Positions 57,105-64,000 of a stretch of DNA of 64,000 nt are shown in pieces. The stretch comes from Litchfieldia salsa (GTDB lineage: Bacteria > Bacillota > Bacilli > Bacillales > Bacillaceae_L), in contig NZ_FNJU01000014.1 in NCBI RefSeq assembly GCF_900104555.1, forward strand, positions 1-64,000. Reading direction: 5' to 3'. The position numbers were made by a program, and so were the translations under genes. Each line of letters starts with the position of its first letter. The stretch's first letter is position 1. The notes under the pieces are model-generated. The model worked only from the letters and a program-made list of their open reading frames with translations. It ran no database searches and had not been told where the DNA came from.

Positions 57105-59708
57105 ATGAGCGACTTTTTTATGAAAACATCAAAAGAAGTGTTAGATGAACTTAATGTTAATGAAAAGGGTCTGGTATCCGAAGAGGTTGAAAAACGCCGT
57201 GAACAATATGGATATAATGAATTGGCTGAAGGGAAAAGAAAAACCGCAACAGAAGTTTTCTTTGAACAATTTAAGGACTTCTTAGTCATTATTTTAATTG
57301 CTGCTGCGGTCATTTCAGCTTTTTTAGGGAAATTTGAAAGTACAATTGTGATCTTGGTAGTGGTTATCATAAATGCCATCTTAGGAACGGTTCAGCATCT
57401 AAAGGCAGAGCAAAGTTTAAATAGTTTAAAGGCTCTTTCCTCGCCAACCGCTAAGGTTCTAAGAAATGGACAAAAGGTTGAAATTCCTTCTAGGGAAGTA
57501 CTAGTTGGTGATATTCTTTTTCTTGATGCAGGAGATTTTATAAGTGCGGATGGGAGAATTATTGAAAACCATAGTTTGCAAATAAATGAAAGCTCATTAA
57601 CGGGTGAGTCATTAAGTGTCGAGAAAAGTGTTGATCCAATAGCTGAGAAGGATGTCTCAATTGGTGATAAGATAAATATGGTTTTTTCTGGTAGTTTTGT
57701 TACATATGGACGTGGTGTTGTTGTTGTGACAAACACTGGGATGAATACGGAGATTGGAAAAATTGCCAATTTATTGGATTCGGCTAAGGAGAAGAAAACA
57801 CCGCTTCAAGCAAGTCTTGATCAATTTGGAAAGAGACTTGCAGTTATTATCATTGTTATCGCGATTCTTCTTTTCGTATTAGATATTATAAGAGGATATG
57901 ATATTGCAGATTCGTTTATGTTTGCAGTAGCACTTGCAGTTGCTGCTATTCCTGAAGCGTTAAGCTCGATTGTCACCATTGTTTTGGCTTTTGGAACTAA
58001 GAAGATGGCACACGAAAATGCGATTGTTCGAAAACTTCATGCTGTAGAAAGCTTAGGAAGTATATCGGTTATTTGTTCTGATAAAACAGGTACATTAACT
58101 CAAAACAAGATGACAGTTCAACATGTATATGTAAATCAAAAGGTAATTGATCAAGACCAATTACAGTTAGATAATCCGATTGAAAAAAGAATTTTATACA
58201 TGTCTTTATTATGTAATGATTCGGTTACGATTGATAAAAAAGAGATTGGGGACCCAACTGAGATTGCATTGGTTGACCTTGGTGAAAAATATGAATTAGA
58301 TGAACTTATATTAAGGGAAGAATACCCGAGAATTAAGGAATTGCCTTTCGACTCAGATCGAAAAATGATGAGTACACTTAACCATTATGAAGATAAAAAT
58401 CTCTTGTTTACAAAAGGTGCACTGGATGTCTTATTATCACGAGTCACGAAGATAGAAACCACTGATGGAATAGTAGCATTTACTGAAAAGCATAAAGAAG
58501 AAATAGAAAAGGTTAATAAGGATTTTTCAATGAGTGGTCTAAGGGTTCTTGGTTTTGCTTATAAAGAAGTCCAAGAAGGTAGAACAATTAGTTTTGAAGA
58601 TGAGAAGGACTTAACGTTTGTAGGGTTAGCTTCAATGATGGATCCTCCAAGAGAGGAATCAGCAGGCGCTGTTGCTGCTTGTATTGGAGCGGGTATTAAG
58701 CCGGTTATGATTACTGGAGACCATAAAATTACAGCATCTGCTATTGCTAAGCAGATCGGTATCCTAAAAGAAGATTCAGAAGCAGTAGAGGGTTCTGAAA
58801 TTGAAAAGTGGAGTGATGATGAGCTTAAAGAAAAGGTTGCTGATATCTCCGTCTATGCAAGGGTGTCTCCAGAACATAAAATTAGGATTGTAAGAGCTTG
58901 GCAGGAAAAAGGTAATGTTGTTGCAATGACAGGTGATGGAGTAAATGATGGACCTGCTTTAAAGCAGTCTGACATTGGTATTGCAATGGGCATAACAGGG
59001 ACAGAGGTGGCAAAAGAAGCATCGTCAATGGTTTTAACGGATGATAATTTTTCTACCATTGTCAAAGCCATTTCAAATGGTAGAAGCATTTATGCAAACA
59101 TTCAAAACTCCATTAAGTTTTTACTAGCCGGAAATACTGGAGGAGTTTTATCTGTTATTTACGCATCCTTATTAGGTTTACCAGTTCCATTCGCAGCAGT
59201 ACATTTACTCTTTATTAACCTTCTTACCGATAGCTTACCAGCTATAGCAATTGGTCTTGAGCCACACAATAAAACCATTATGAAGGAAAGGCCTAGAGAT
59301 ATTAATGTCCCTCTTCTGAATAAATCTTTTGCGAAACGAGTGACTGCAGAGGGTGTGATCATTGCCATATCAACTTTAATCGCATTTCACATTGGCTTAT
59401 CGACAGGAGATGCGATGGTTGCAAGTACAATGGCCTTTGCTACATTATGCTTAGCTAGATTATTTCATGGCTTCAACTCTAGAAGCAGCCAATCCCTCTT
59501 TAAAATTGGAATATTCACCAATAAATACCTTTGGTACGCGGTGATACTTGGAATCATATTGCTACATGTAGTTTTACTTTTACCACCACTGATGGGTGTG
59601 TTTGAAGTGGCTAGTTTAAATGCTGCACAATTTGGTACCATTTATCTGCTTTCTTGTACTCCACTGGTAGTAATCCAGCTTTACAGAGTGCTTGTGTCAA
59701 GTGGATGA
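57105..59708 (+). CDS. P-type ATPase, calcium-pump like (P2A)
   Basis: 867 residues. Actuator TGES near residue 168, phosphorylation site SDKTGTLTQNKM near 325, MTGDGVNDGPALKQSDIG hinge near 610, and C-terminal six-span region. In M4 the motif is PEALSS (Glu kept, instead of PEGLP), and M6 has NLLTDSLPA with Asn and Asp kept. In M5 the SERCA-type N-x-x-E reads NTGG, so the site I Glu is missing. This suggests one calcium site per cycle, as in Listeria LMCA1-like pumps. RBS AAAGGAGGG. The ion is inferred. Confidence 0.88.
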   Translation: MSDFFMKTSKEVLDELNVNEKGLVSEEVEKRREQYGYNELAEGKRKTATEVFFEQFKDFLVIILIAAAVISAFLGKFESTIVILVVVIINAILGTVQHLKAEQSLNSLKALSSPTAKVLRNGQKVEIPSREVLVGDILFLDAGDFISADGRIIENHSLQINESSLTGESLSVEKSVDPIAEKDVSIGDKINMVFSGSFVTYGRGVVVVTNTGMNTEIGKIANLLDSAKEKKTPLQASLDQFGKRLAVIIIVIAILLFVLDIIRGYDIADSFMFAVALAVAAIPEALSSIVTIVLAFGTKKMAHENAIVRKLHAVESLGSISVICSDKTGTLTQNKMTVQHVYVNQKVIDQDQLQLDNPIEKRILYMSLLCNDSVTIDKKEIGDPTEIALVDLGEKYELDELILREEYPRIKELPFDSDRKMMSTLNHYEDKNLLFTKGALDVLLSRVTKIETTDGIVAFTEKHKEEIEKVNKDFSMSGLRVLGFAYKEVQEGRTISFEDEKDLTFVGLASMMDPPREESAGAVAACIGAGIKPVMITGDHKITASAIAKQIGILKEDSEAVEGSEIEKWSDDELKEKVADISVYARVSPEHKIRIVRAWQEKGNVVAMTGDGVNDGPALKQSDIGIAMGITGTEVAKEASSMVLTDDNFSTIVKAISNGRSIYANIQNSIKFLLAGNTGGVLSVIYASLLGLPVPFAAVHLLFINLLTDSLPAIAIGLEPHNKTIMKERPRDINVPLLNKSFAKRVTAEGVIIAISTLIAFHIGLSTGDAMVASTMAFATLCLARLFHGFNSRSSQSLFKIGIFTNKYLWYAVILGIILLHVVLLLPPLMGVFEVASLNAAQFGTIYLLSCTPLVVIQLYRVLVSSG

Positions 59709-59754
59709 ATGAGTATTACCGTAAAATCTGTAAAGGTTAAATAAATAATAATTT

Positions 59755-59800
59755 GAGGCTTCTCATTAGTTGTTAAAACTTTTGAGGAGCCTCTAGTTTT
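59755..59800. repeat. integrase 3'-end hairpin scar
   Basis: GAGGCTTCTCATTAGTT ... TTGAGGAGCCTC stem. The minus strand reads EAPQKF(stop)QLMRSL. Right of it, the minus strand keeps NPHTLVKEAARKFLAIQL to a stop (59880-59815), the end of an unidentified lost gene. Confidence 0.6.
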
Positions 59801-59899
59801 ATTTTCTAAAGTTGAATGGCGAGAAACTTTCTAGCTGCTTCTTTAACTAATGTGTGAGGGTTTAGAACCAAAACTTTTTCAAAAAATTAAAAATACTAA

Positions 59900-59954
59900 T
59901 TGAAAATGATTATCATTATTGATATAGTAACATATGAGAATGATTATCATTATT
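59900..59954 (+). promoter_or_regulatory. Fur-controlled promoter of flavodoxin gene
   Basis: TTGAAA (59900-59905), 17 bases, TATAGT (59923-59928). Two Fur boxes, GAAAATGATTATCATTATT at 59902-59920 and GAGAATGATTATCATTATT at 59936-59954, cover the spacer and the start site. Expression should rise when iron is scarce. Confidence 0.9.
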
Positions 59955-59968
59955 AATGGAGGGGCTAT

Positions 59969-60418
59969 ATGGCTAAAATTGTGATCGCTTATGCAAGCAT
60001 GTCTGGAAATACGGAGGAGATTGCAGATTTATTGAAGGAAAGTATTGTACCGTTTGAACATGAAATAGAAGTGTTGGAAATTGAACAAATGGATGTGAAT
60101 GATCTTCTTGATTATGATGGTATTTTAATTGGATCTTACACATGGGGAGATGGGGACCTCCCATATGAGACTGATGATTTTTATGAGGACCTTTTAACCT
60201 TGGATTTGACAGGAAAAAAGGCAGCTGTCTTTGGTTCAGGTGACCATGCATATCCAAAATTTTGTGCTGCAGTTGATTTATTAGAAGAGAGATTAAAAGA
60301 ATGTAATGCTGAATTGATTCAGGATGGACTTAAGGTAGAGTTAACACCAGAGACACAAGAAGAAATCGATCATTGTGTAGATTTTGCTGTGAATTTTGCC
60401 AGTAAAATTGGAGACTAA
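59969..60418 (+). CDS. flavodoxin (YkuN-like)
   Basis: 149 residues, short-chain flavodoxin that carries electrons with FMN and can replace ferredoxin under iron limitation. FMN phosphate loop SMSGNTEE at residues 10-17, the first isoalloxazine loop SYTWGDGDLP near residue 55 and GSGDHAYPKFCAA near 90 are all present. ATG after GGAGGGG. Two Fur boxes in its promoter agree with B. subtilis YkuN/YkuP, which are Fur-regulated. Confidence 0.94.
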   Translation: MAKIVIAYASMSGNTEEIADLLKESIVPFEHEIEVLEIEQMDVNDLLDYDGILIGSYTWGDGDLPYETDDFYEDLLTLDLTGKKAAVFGSGDHAYPKFCAAVDLLEERLKECNAELIQDGLKVELTPETQEEIDHCVDFAVNFASKIGD

Positions 60419-60544
60419 ATAGTGAAGAAACTAATGAGCGCAACGGCAGTTACTAAGTCAGAGCAGGGTAGTAGTAATTAACCCCTTCATTTGATAATCT
60501 AACATGGGAAACGTGTACTATATGAGAATCAAAGTTTTTTAGAT

Positions 60545-60778
60545 TTGAATGCAAGTGAAGGTTATGTCTACTCCACTTCTACACAAAATCAACATGGATT
60601 CAGTACCATTTCCAAGGTTTGTATAAAGAACAAGGAAGTTATTCCATGTAACTATATTAAAGGACATGGGTGGAGAATAGTTAATGATAGAGAGGATTAT
60701 ATAGTGGCAGGACTTTATGAATCAATGGAATTTACAAAGGGTATGATAAAAAAATTGAAATGTAAAAAAGTTAGATGA
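60545..60778 (+). CDS. small protein of unknown function, start uncertain
   Basis: 77 residues from a TTG without a visible ribosome site: NASEGYVYSTSTQNQHGF, then CNYIKGHGWRIVNDREDY and a Lys-rich end. The frame continues upstream about 17 codons to a stop without a better start, so the gene may have lost its beginning. I do not recognise the family. An integrase-end hairpin follows. Confidence 0.4.
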   Translation: MNASEGYVYSTSTQNQHGFSTISKVCIKNKEVIPCNYIKGHGWRIVNDREDYIVAGLYESMEFTKGMIKKLKCKKVR

Positions 60779-60798
60779 AACAGCTGTTCTAAGTATTA

Positions 60799-60842
60799 GA
60801 GGCTTCTCGAAGGTTAAGTAAACTTTTGAGAAGTCTTTTTTT
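60799..60842. repeat. integrase 3'-end hairpin scar
   Basis: GAGGCTTCTCGAAGGTT ... TTTTGAGAAGTCTTTTTTT. The minus strand reads KTSQKFT then RSL, a more decayed form of the same integrase end. On the plus strand it looks like a functional terminator. Confidence 0.5.
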
Positions 60843-61218
60843 GATTGAGTGAGAGGATCTTGAAAAAAGTTAAAAATAAATTAGACCTTATTTACAAAAA
60901 AAAACCAATGTGTTATATTTAAAATATTAAGAACGTTAAATAAAAATTTAACAAAGTTAATAATCGCAACTGAAATGTTCCAGCGGTAAATAGGGAGAGC
61001 CTCTTTTTACACAATGGACGGACATCAGCGGAGTTTGCGTTGGACTTGGTATAGACATAAGACTCATAGATTTGAAGTATATATTTATCAATGAAAACTA
61101 TGGGCCAATCCAATCAGAACCTATTAAACTAGATTAATTACTTTATAAACTATTTATTGAGTACTTCTCATATTGAATTATTGTAGTACTCATTTTAACA
61201 TCCAAGGAGGTACATAAG
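60843..61218. other. gene-free gap before betA with small palindrome
   Basis: GTTAAAT-AAAA-ATTTAAC at 60935-60952 is a perfect inverted repeat and could be an operator for the choline gene (for example of a GbsR-like repressor); this is inference. No gene is recognised; a minus-strand frame here is not convincing. Confidence 0.4.
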
Positions 61219-62904
61219 ATGAATGAAACATATGATATTGTTGTTGTAGGTGGCGGTAGTGCGGGTTCTGTACTCGGCGACCGTCTAAGTGCAGATGGGA
61301 CACGTAGTGTTCTTGTTTTAGAGGCTGGCCGTAAGGATTTTTCATGGGATCTATTGATTCAAATGCCAGCAGCTTTGCCGTTCCCAGCAGGGAAGGCACT
61401 TTACGACTGGAGATATGAATCTGACCCTGAACCATATATGAATGGACGTCGTGTCAAGCATGCTCGTGGGAAGGTCCTTGGTGGGTCAGGATCTATTAAC
61501 GGAATGATTTTCCAACGTGGTAATCCATTAGACTATGAACGTTGGGGAGCAGATCCAGGTATGGAGACATGGGATTTTGCGCATTGTCTCCCATATTTTA
61601 AACGTATGGAGAATGCTTTAGCTTCGGAGCAAGATGATGAACTTCGTGGACATGATGGGCCTCTGAAATTGGAACGTGGTCCAGCTACAAATCCGCTATT
61701 CCAGGCTTTCTTTGAATCAGCTGTTGAGGCTGGTTACTCGAGAACCCCTGATGTGAATGGCTTTCGACAAGAAGGATTTGGTCCGTTTGATAAACATGTG
61801 TACAAAGGTCAACGATTTGGACCTTCACGCGCATATCTTCATCCGGCTATGGAGCGTGAGAACCTCACAGTAAAAACTCGTGCTTTTGTTGAGCGTATTA
61901 ATTTTAGTGGTACTAAGGCGGATGGGTTAACCTATCGTCGTGACGGAAAAACTCATCATGTAACTGCAGGTGAAGTGATACTTGCTGGTGGTGCGATCAA
62001 CACTCCACAGCTTCTTCAGCTTTCCGGTGTGGGTGATGCAGAACACCTGCGTTCACTAGGCATCGAACCAGTATTGCATCTCCCAGGTGTAGGAGAAAAC
62101 CTTCAGGATCATCTTGAAGTTTACATCCAACACGCTTGTCCGTTACCGGTCTCTGAACAGCCAAATCTTAATAAATTGAAGATGCCTTGGATTGGCTTAC
62201 AGTGGTTACTCGGCCGTACTGGTCCGGCAGCGACCAACCATTTCGAAGGCGGAGGTTTCGTCCGTTCGAACGAGGAAGTTGCATATCCTAACCTGATGTT
62301 CCATTTCCTTCCGGTAGCGGTTCGATACGATGGGAAAAAAGCTCCTACTGCACATGGATTCCAGGTGCATGTTGGTCCTATGTATTCCGATGCTCGAGGT
62401 AGCTTGAAAATCCGTTCGACGGACCCTACCGAGCACCCAAGTATGGTATTTAACTATCTTTCTACGGAACAAGACCGTCGTGAATGGATTGAAGCAATAA
62501 AAGTCTCACGTGAAATTCTTTCTCAGCCAGCAATGGCTCCCTACAATTCCGGCGAAATCTCACCTGGTCCTTCTGTTCATTCAGACGAGGAGATTTTAGA
62601 TTGGGTGGCGAAGGATGCGGAGACTGCACTACATCCGAGTTGCACAGCAAAGATGGGACCTGCTTCAGATCCAATGGCGGTTGTAGATCCGCTAACGATG
62701 AAGGTTCATGGACTTAAAAACGTAAGAGTGGTAGATGCGTCTGCAATGCCTTATGTCACTAACGGTAATATCCATGCACCGGTATTGATGTTAGCGGAAA
62801 AAGCCTCAGACCTTATCCTTGGGCGTAAACCACTTGATCCTATTAATGCCGACTTCTATCGTCATGGAGTACATCCAGCTGACGCAGGCACAGTAAAAGC
62901 TTAA
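61219..62904 (+). CDS. betA: choline dehydrogenase (GMC flavoprotein) BetA
   Basis: 561 residues, GMC oxidoreductase family. FAD-binding [14 protein letters not shown] at the N-terminus, [16 protein letters not shown] (GMC signature 1), [15 protein letters not shown] (signature 2) and the catalytic [10 protein letters not shown] and [10 protein letters not shown] histidines. It oxidises choline to betaine aldehyde for osmoprotection. RBS CCAAGGAGGT. Base composition looks richer in G+C than the neighbours, which may reflect transfer. No betB aldehyde dehydrogenase follows; a betaine-binding protein is convergent downstream. Confidence 0.9.
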   Translation: MNETYDIVVVGGGSAGSVLGDRLSADGTRSVLVLEAGRKDFSWDLLIQMPAALPFPAGKALYDWRYESDPEPYMNGRRVKHARGKVLGGSGSINGMIFQRGNPLDYERWGADPGMETWDFAHCLPYFKRMENALASEQDDELRGHDGPLKLERGPATNPLFQAFFESAVEAGYSRTPDVNGFRQEGFGPFDKHVYKGQRFGPSRAYLHPAMERENLTVKTRAFVERINFSGTKADGLTYRRDGKTHHVTAGEVILAGGAINTPQLLQLSGVGDAEHLRSLGIEPVLHLPGVGENLQDHLEVYIQHACPLPVSEQPNLNKLKMPWIGLQWLLGRTGPAATNHFEGGGFVRSNEEVAYPNLMFHFLPVAVRYDGKKAPTAHGFQVHVGPMYSDARGSLKIRSTDPTEHPSMVFNYLSTEQDRREWIEAIKVSREILSQPAMAPYNSGEISPGPSVHSDEEILDWVAKDAETALHPSCTAKMGPASDPMAVVDPLTMKVHGLKNVRVVDASAMPYVTNGNIHAPVLMLAEKASDLILGRKPLDPINADFYRHGVHPADAGTVKA

Positions 62905-62923
62905 TTGTATTAATACTTTCTAT

Positions 62924-62995
62924 GAGAAGGCCTCTTTTAAGATGTATTTGCTCCTCAAAGCATACATCTTATGAACGAGTGCCTTCTCTTTTTTC
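62924..62995 (+). terminator. betA terminator
   Basis: GAGAAGGC and GCCTTCTC outer arms, TAAGATGTAT facing ATACATCTTA-like bases inside, then TTTTTT. Confidence 0.8.
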
Positions 62996-63066
62996 GTTAT
63001 ACAAATTTCCTTTTGAATTCGTTTTTAACTAAGGTTATTTTCGTATAGATTGTTGCTTTTAAAGTC

Positions 63067-63185
63067 GCAGGCTGAATACACTCCGCGTCCGGCGGGTGGA
63101 CCAGTGAGCCTCCTCGTCGCTATTGCTCCTTTGGTGTATCACTTTGGCCACTGGTCCCAGCAGGAGTCTACGTGTATTCGGCTGC
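63067..63185. repeat. ~119-bp long-hairpin repeat, second family
   Basis: GCAGGCTGAATACAC and GTGTATTCGGCTGC form the outer stem; TGGACCAGTG and CACTGGTCCC the inner one. It is much richer in G+C than its surroundings. Unrelated in sequence to the 127-bp repeat but built the same way. Similar elements are, as I recall, dispersed in Bacillus genomes. Confidence 0.75.
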
Positions 63186-63222
63186 TTGTAACTACCATTT
63201 CAATGTTTTATATAAATAAAAA

Positions 63223-63258
63223 AAGCTAGCCCTTACAACAATAAGAGGCTAGCTTCTT
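63223..63258 (-). terminator. terminator of betaine-binding protein gene
   Basis: AAGCTAGCC and GGCTAGCTT around a 15-base loop; on the minus strand it is followed by TTTTTTT. It serves the minus-strand gene that ends at 63269. Confidence 0.8.
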
Positions 63259-63268
63259 TATTATGCCT

Positions 63269-64000
63269 TTATTTAATCCATTCATCAACCAATTCTTGAT
63301 TCTCTTCGATCCATTTCTTTGCTCCCTCTAGAGGGTCTGATGCACTTTCTACATAGTCGATAAGCTGACCAATTTGTTGCTCATCCATCTTCCAGTTGTT
63401 AAACCATTCGCTCACTTCTGGGTAATCTTCTTCAAACCCAAGTCGTGTAGCATGGTGAATTTTTTCTATACCACCAAATGTGTTTTTCGGATCTTCTAGG
63501 AATTTCAAATCATAATTGGCGAATACCGAATGAGGGCTCCATAGTGGTGATACAATCGGTACCTCATTTTCTACTGCTTTTCCAATCTCAGATAACATTG
63601 CTGGTTCTGAGCTGGCTATCAGTTCAAATTCAAGATTATAATCTTCGATTAATTGTTCAGTAACTTCCATTGTACCTGCCCCAGGATCAAAACCGACAAT
63701 TTCGCTATTAAACAATTCTTTATGTTCATTTAAGTCTTCTACACTATTAATGTCTTCTAAATAGGTTGGAACAATAAGTCCTACTTTTGCCTGATCAAAC
63801 CACGTAGATTCAGAGAATGTAACAGTGTCCTGAAATTTTTCTAAATATATAGCATCTTGTACTGGTAACCATATTTCTAAACTAGCATCAAGGTCGCCAC
63901 TTTCTAAAGCCTTCATTGTTGCACCCATGTTTAATACGTTTAACTTTACATTATAACCTTTATCTTCTAAAATCGCTTTCCACATATTCGTTACTGCAAT
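63269..64000 (-). CDS. glycine betaine ABC importer binding protein (partial)
   Basis: At least 243 residues; the 5' end lies beyond the window edge. OpuAC-type domain with GDLDASLEIWLPVQ, VGLIVPTY, FDPGAGTM and the C-terminal WIEENQELVDEW. Aromatic residues in LWSPHSVFANYDL and WLPVQ probably belong to the betaine-binding cage. It takes up glycine betaine or a relative. Convergent with betA, so choline oxidation and betaine import lie side by side. Confidence 0.88.
   Translation of the reverse strand: MAVTNMWKAILEDKGYNVKLNVLNMGATMKALESGDLDASLEIWLPVQDAIYLEKFQDTVTFSESTWFDQAKVGLIVPTYLEDINSVEDLNEHKELFNSEIVGFDPGAGTMEVTEQLIEDYNLEFELIASSEPAMLSEIGKAVENEVPIVSPLWSPHSVFANYDLKFLEDPKNTFGGIEKIHHATRLGFEEDYPEVSEWFNNWKMDEQQIGQLIDYVESASDPLEGAKKWIEENQELVDEWIK

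Noticed and set aside
60919-61113. 64-codon minus-strand frame before betA
   Set aside because: No ribosome site or recognised family, and it runs through the AT-rich palindrome of the promoter region.

Overview
The window looks like a chromosome segment of a low-GC Bacillaceae (Bacillus or Metabacillus-like). Supporting signs are an rRNA operon end with Bacillus-type 5S, tRNA-fMet and tRNA-Asp, strong AGGAGG-type ribosome sites with many TTG starts, CIRCE and Fur boxes of Bacillus type, and the B. subtilis gene order thiL-tsaE-tsaB-rimI-tsaD-ydiF-moaC-rex-tatA-tatC-ydiK-ydiL-groES-groEL. The species cannot be fixed from the sequence alone.

1-13571 is conserved core: translation (t6A synthesis), molybdopterin, redox regulation (Rex), Tat export and GroESL. 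Its three long gaps hold a ~51-bp tandem array plus a DnaA-box cluster (tsaD/ydiF gap), a ~52-bp tandem array whose units fold into covarying hairpins (after tatC), and a 127-bp long-hairpin repeat that recurs at 49.7 kb and, in diverged form, after groEL.

13572-36620 is accessory. A decayed tyrosine integrase lies directly after groEL. Next comes a complete fructan-use locus (14569-30364): a LacI-type repressor; a promoter covered by a 14-bp-arm inverted repeat; a binding-protein sugar importer without its own ATPase; an intracellular LamG-GH32 enzyme; fructokinase; a canonical GH32 sucrase; and a very large secreted protein with two GH32 modules. That last gene carries two single-base deletions, one of them in the codon of a catalytic aspartate. 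Then follow decayed fragments and integrase scars, a YfmM ABC-F gene, a membrane-anchored methyltransferase and a NaChBac-like sodium channel.

36779-45970 is a second catabolic island. A PrpR-like regulator that lacks the sigma-54 contact loop precedes a sigma-A promoter with a cre site. The operon behind it encodes a DapA-type aldolase, an iron alcohol dehydrogenase, a DUF1537 acid-sugar kinase and a PdxA2 dehydrogenase, which suggests use of four-carbon acid sugars. A sialidase-fold protein and an SLC13 permease follow.

46338-64000 holds Uma2 and SF0329-type genes, an intracellular GH120 xylosidase divergent from an AraC regulator, a Fur-controlled siderophore importer, a Gfo/Idh oxidoreductase, a GH1 phospho-glucosidase, a calcium-type P-ATPase, a Fur-controlled flavodoxin, choline dehydrogenase, and a glycine-betaine binding protein cut by the window edge.

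Across the accessory half, six hairpins that resemble terminators all read, on the opposite strand, as the conserved C-terminal end of the same integrase family. The region therefore seems littered with scars of one element family. No CRISPR array, intact transposon or complete prophage was seen.
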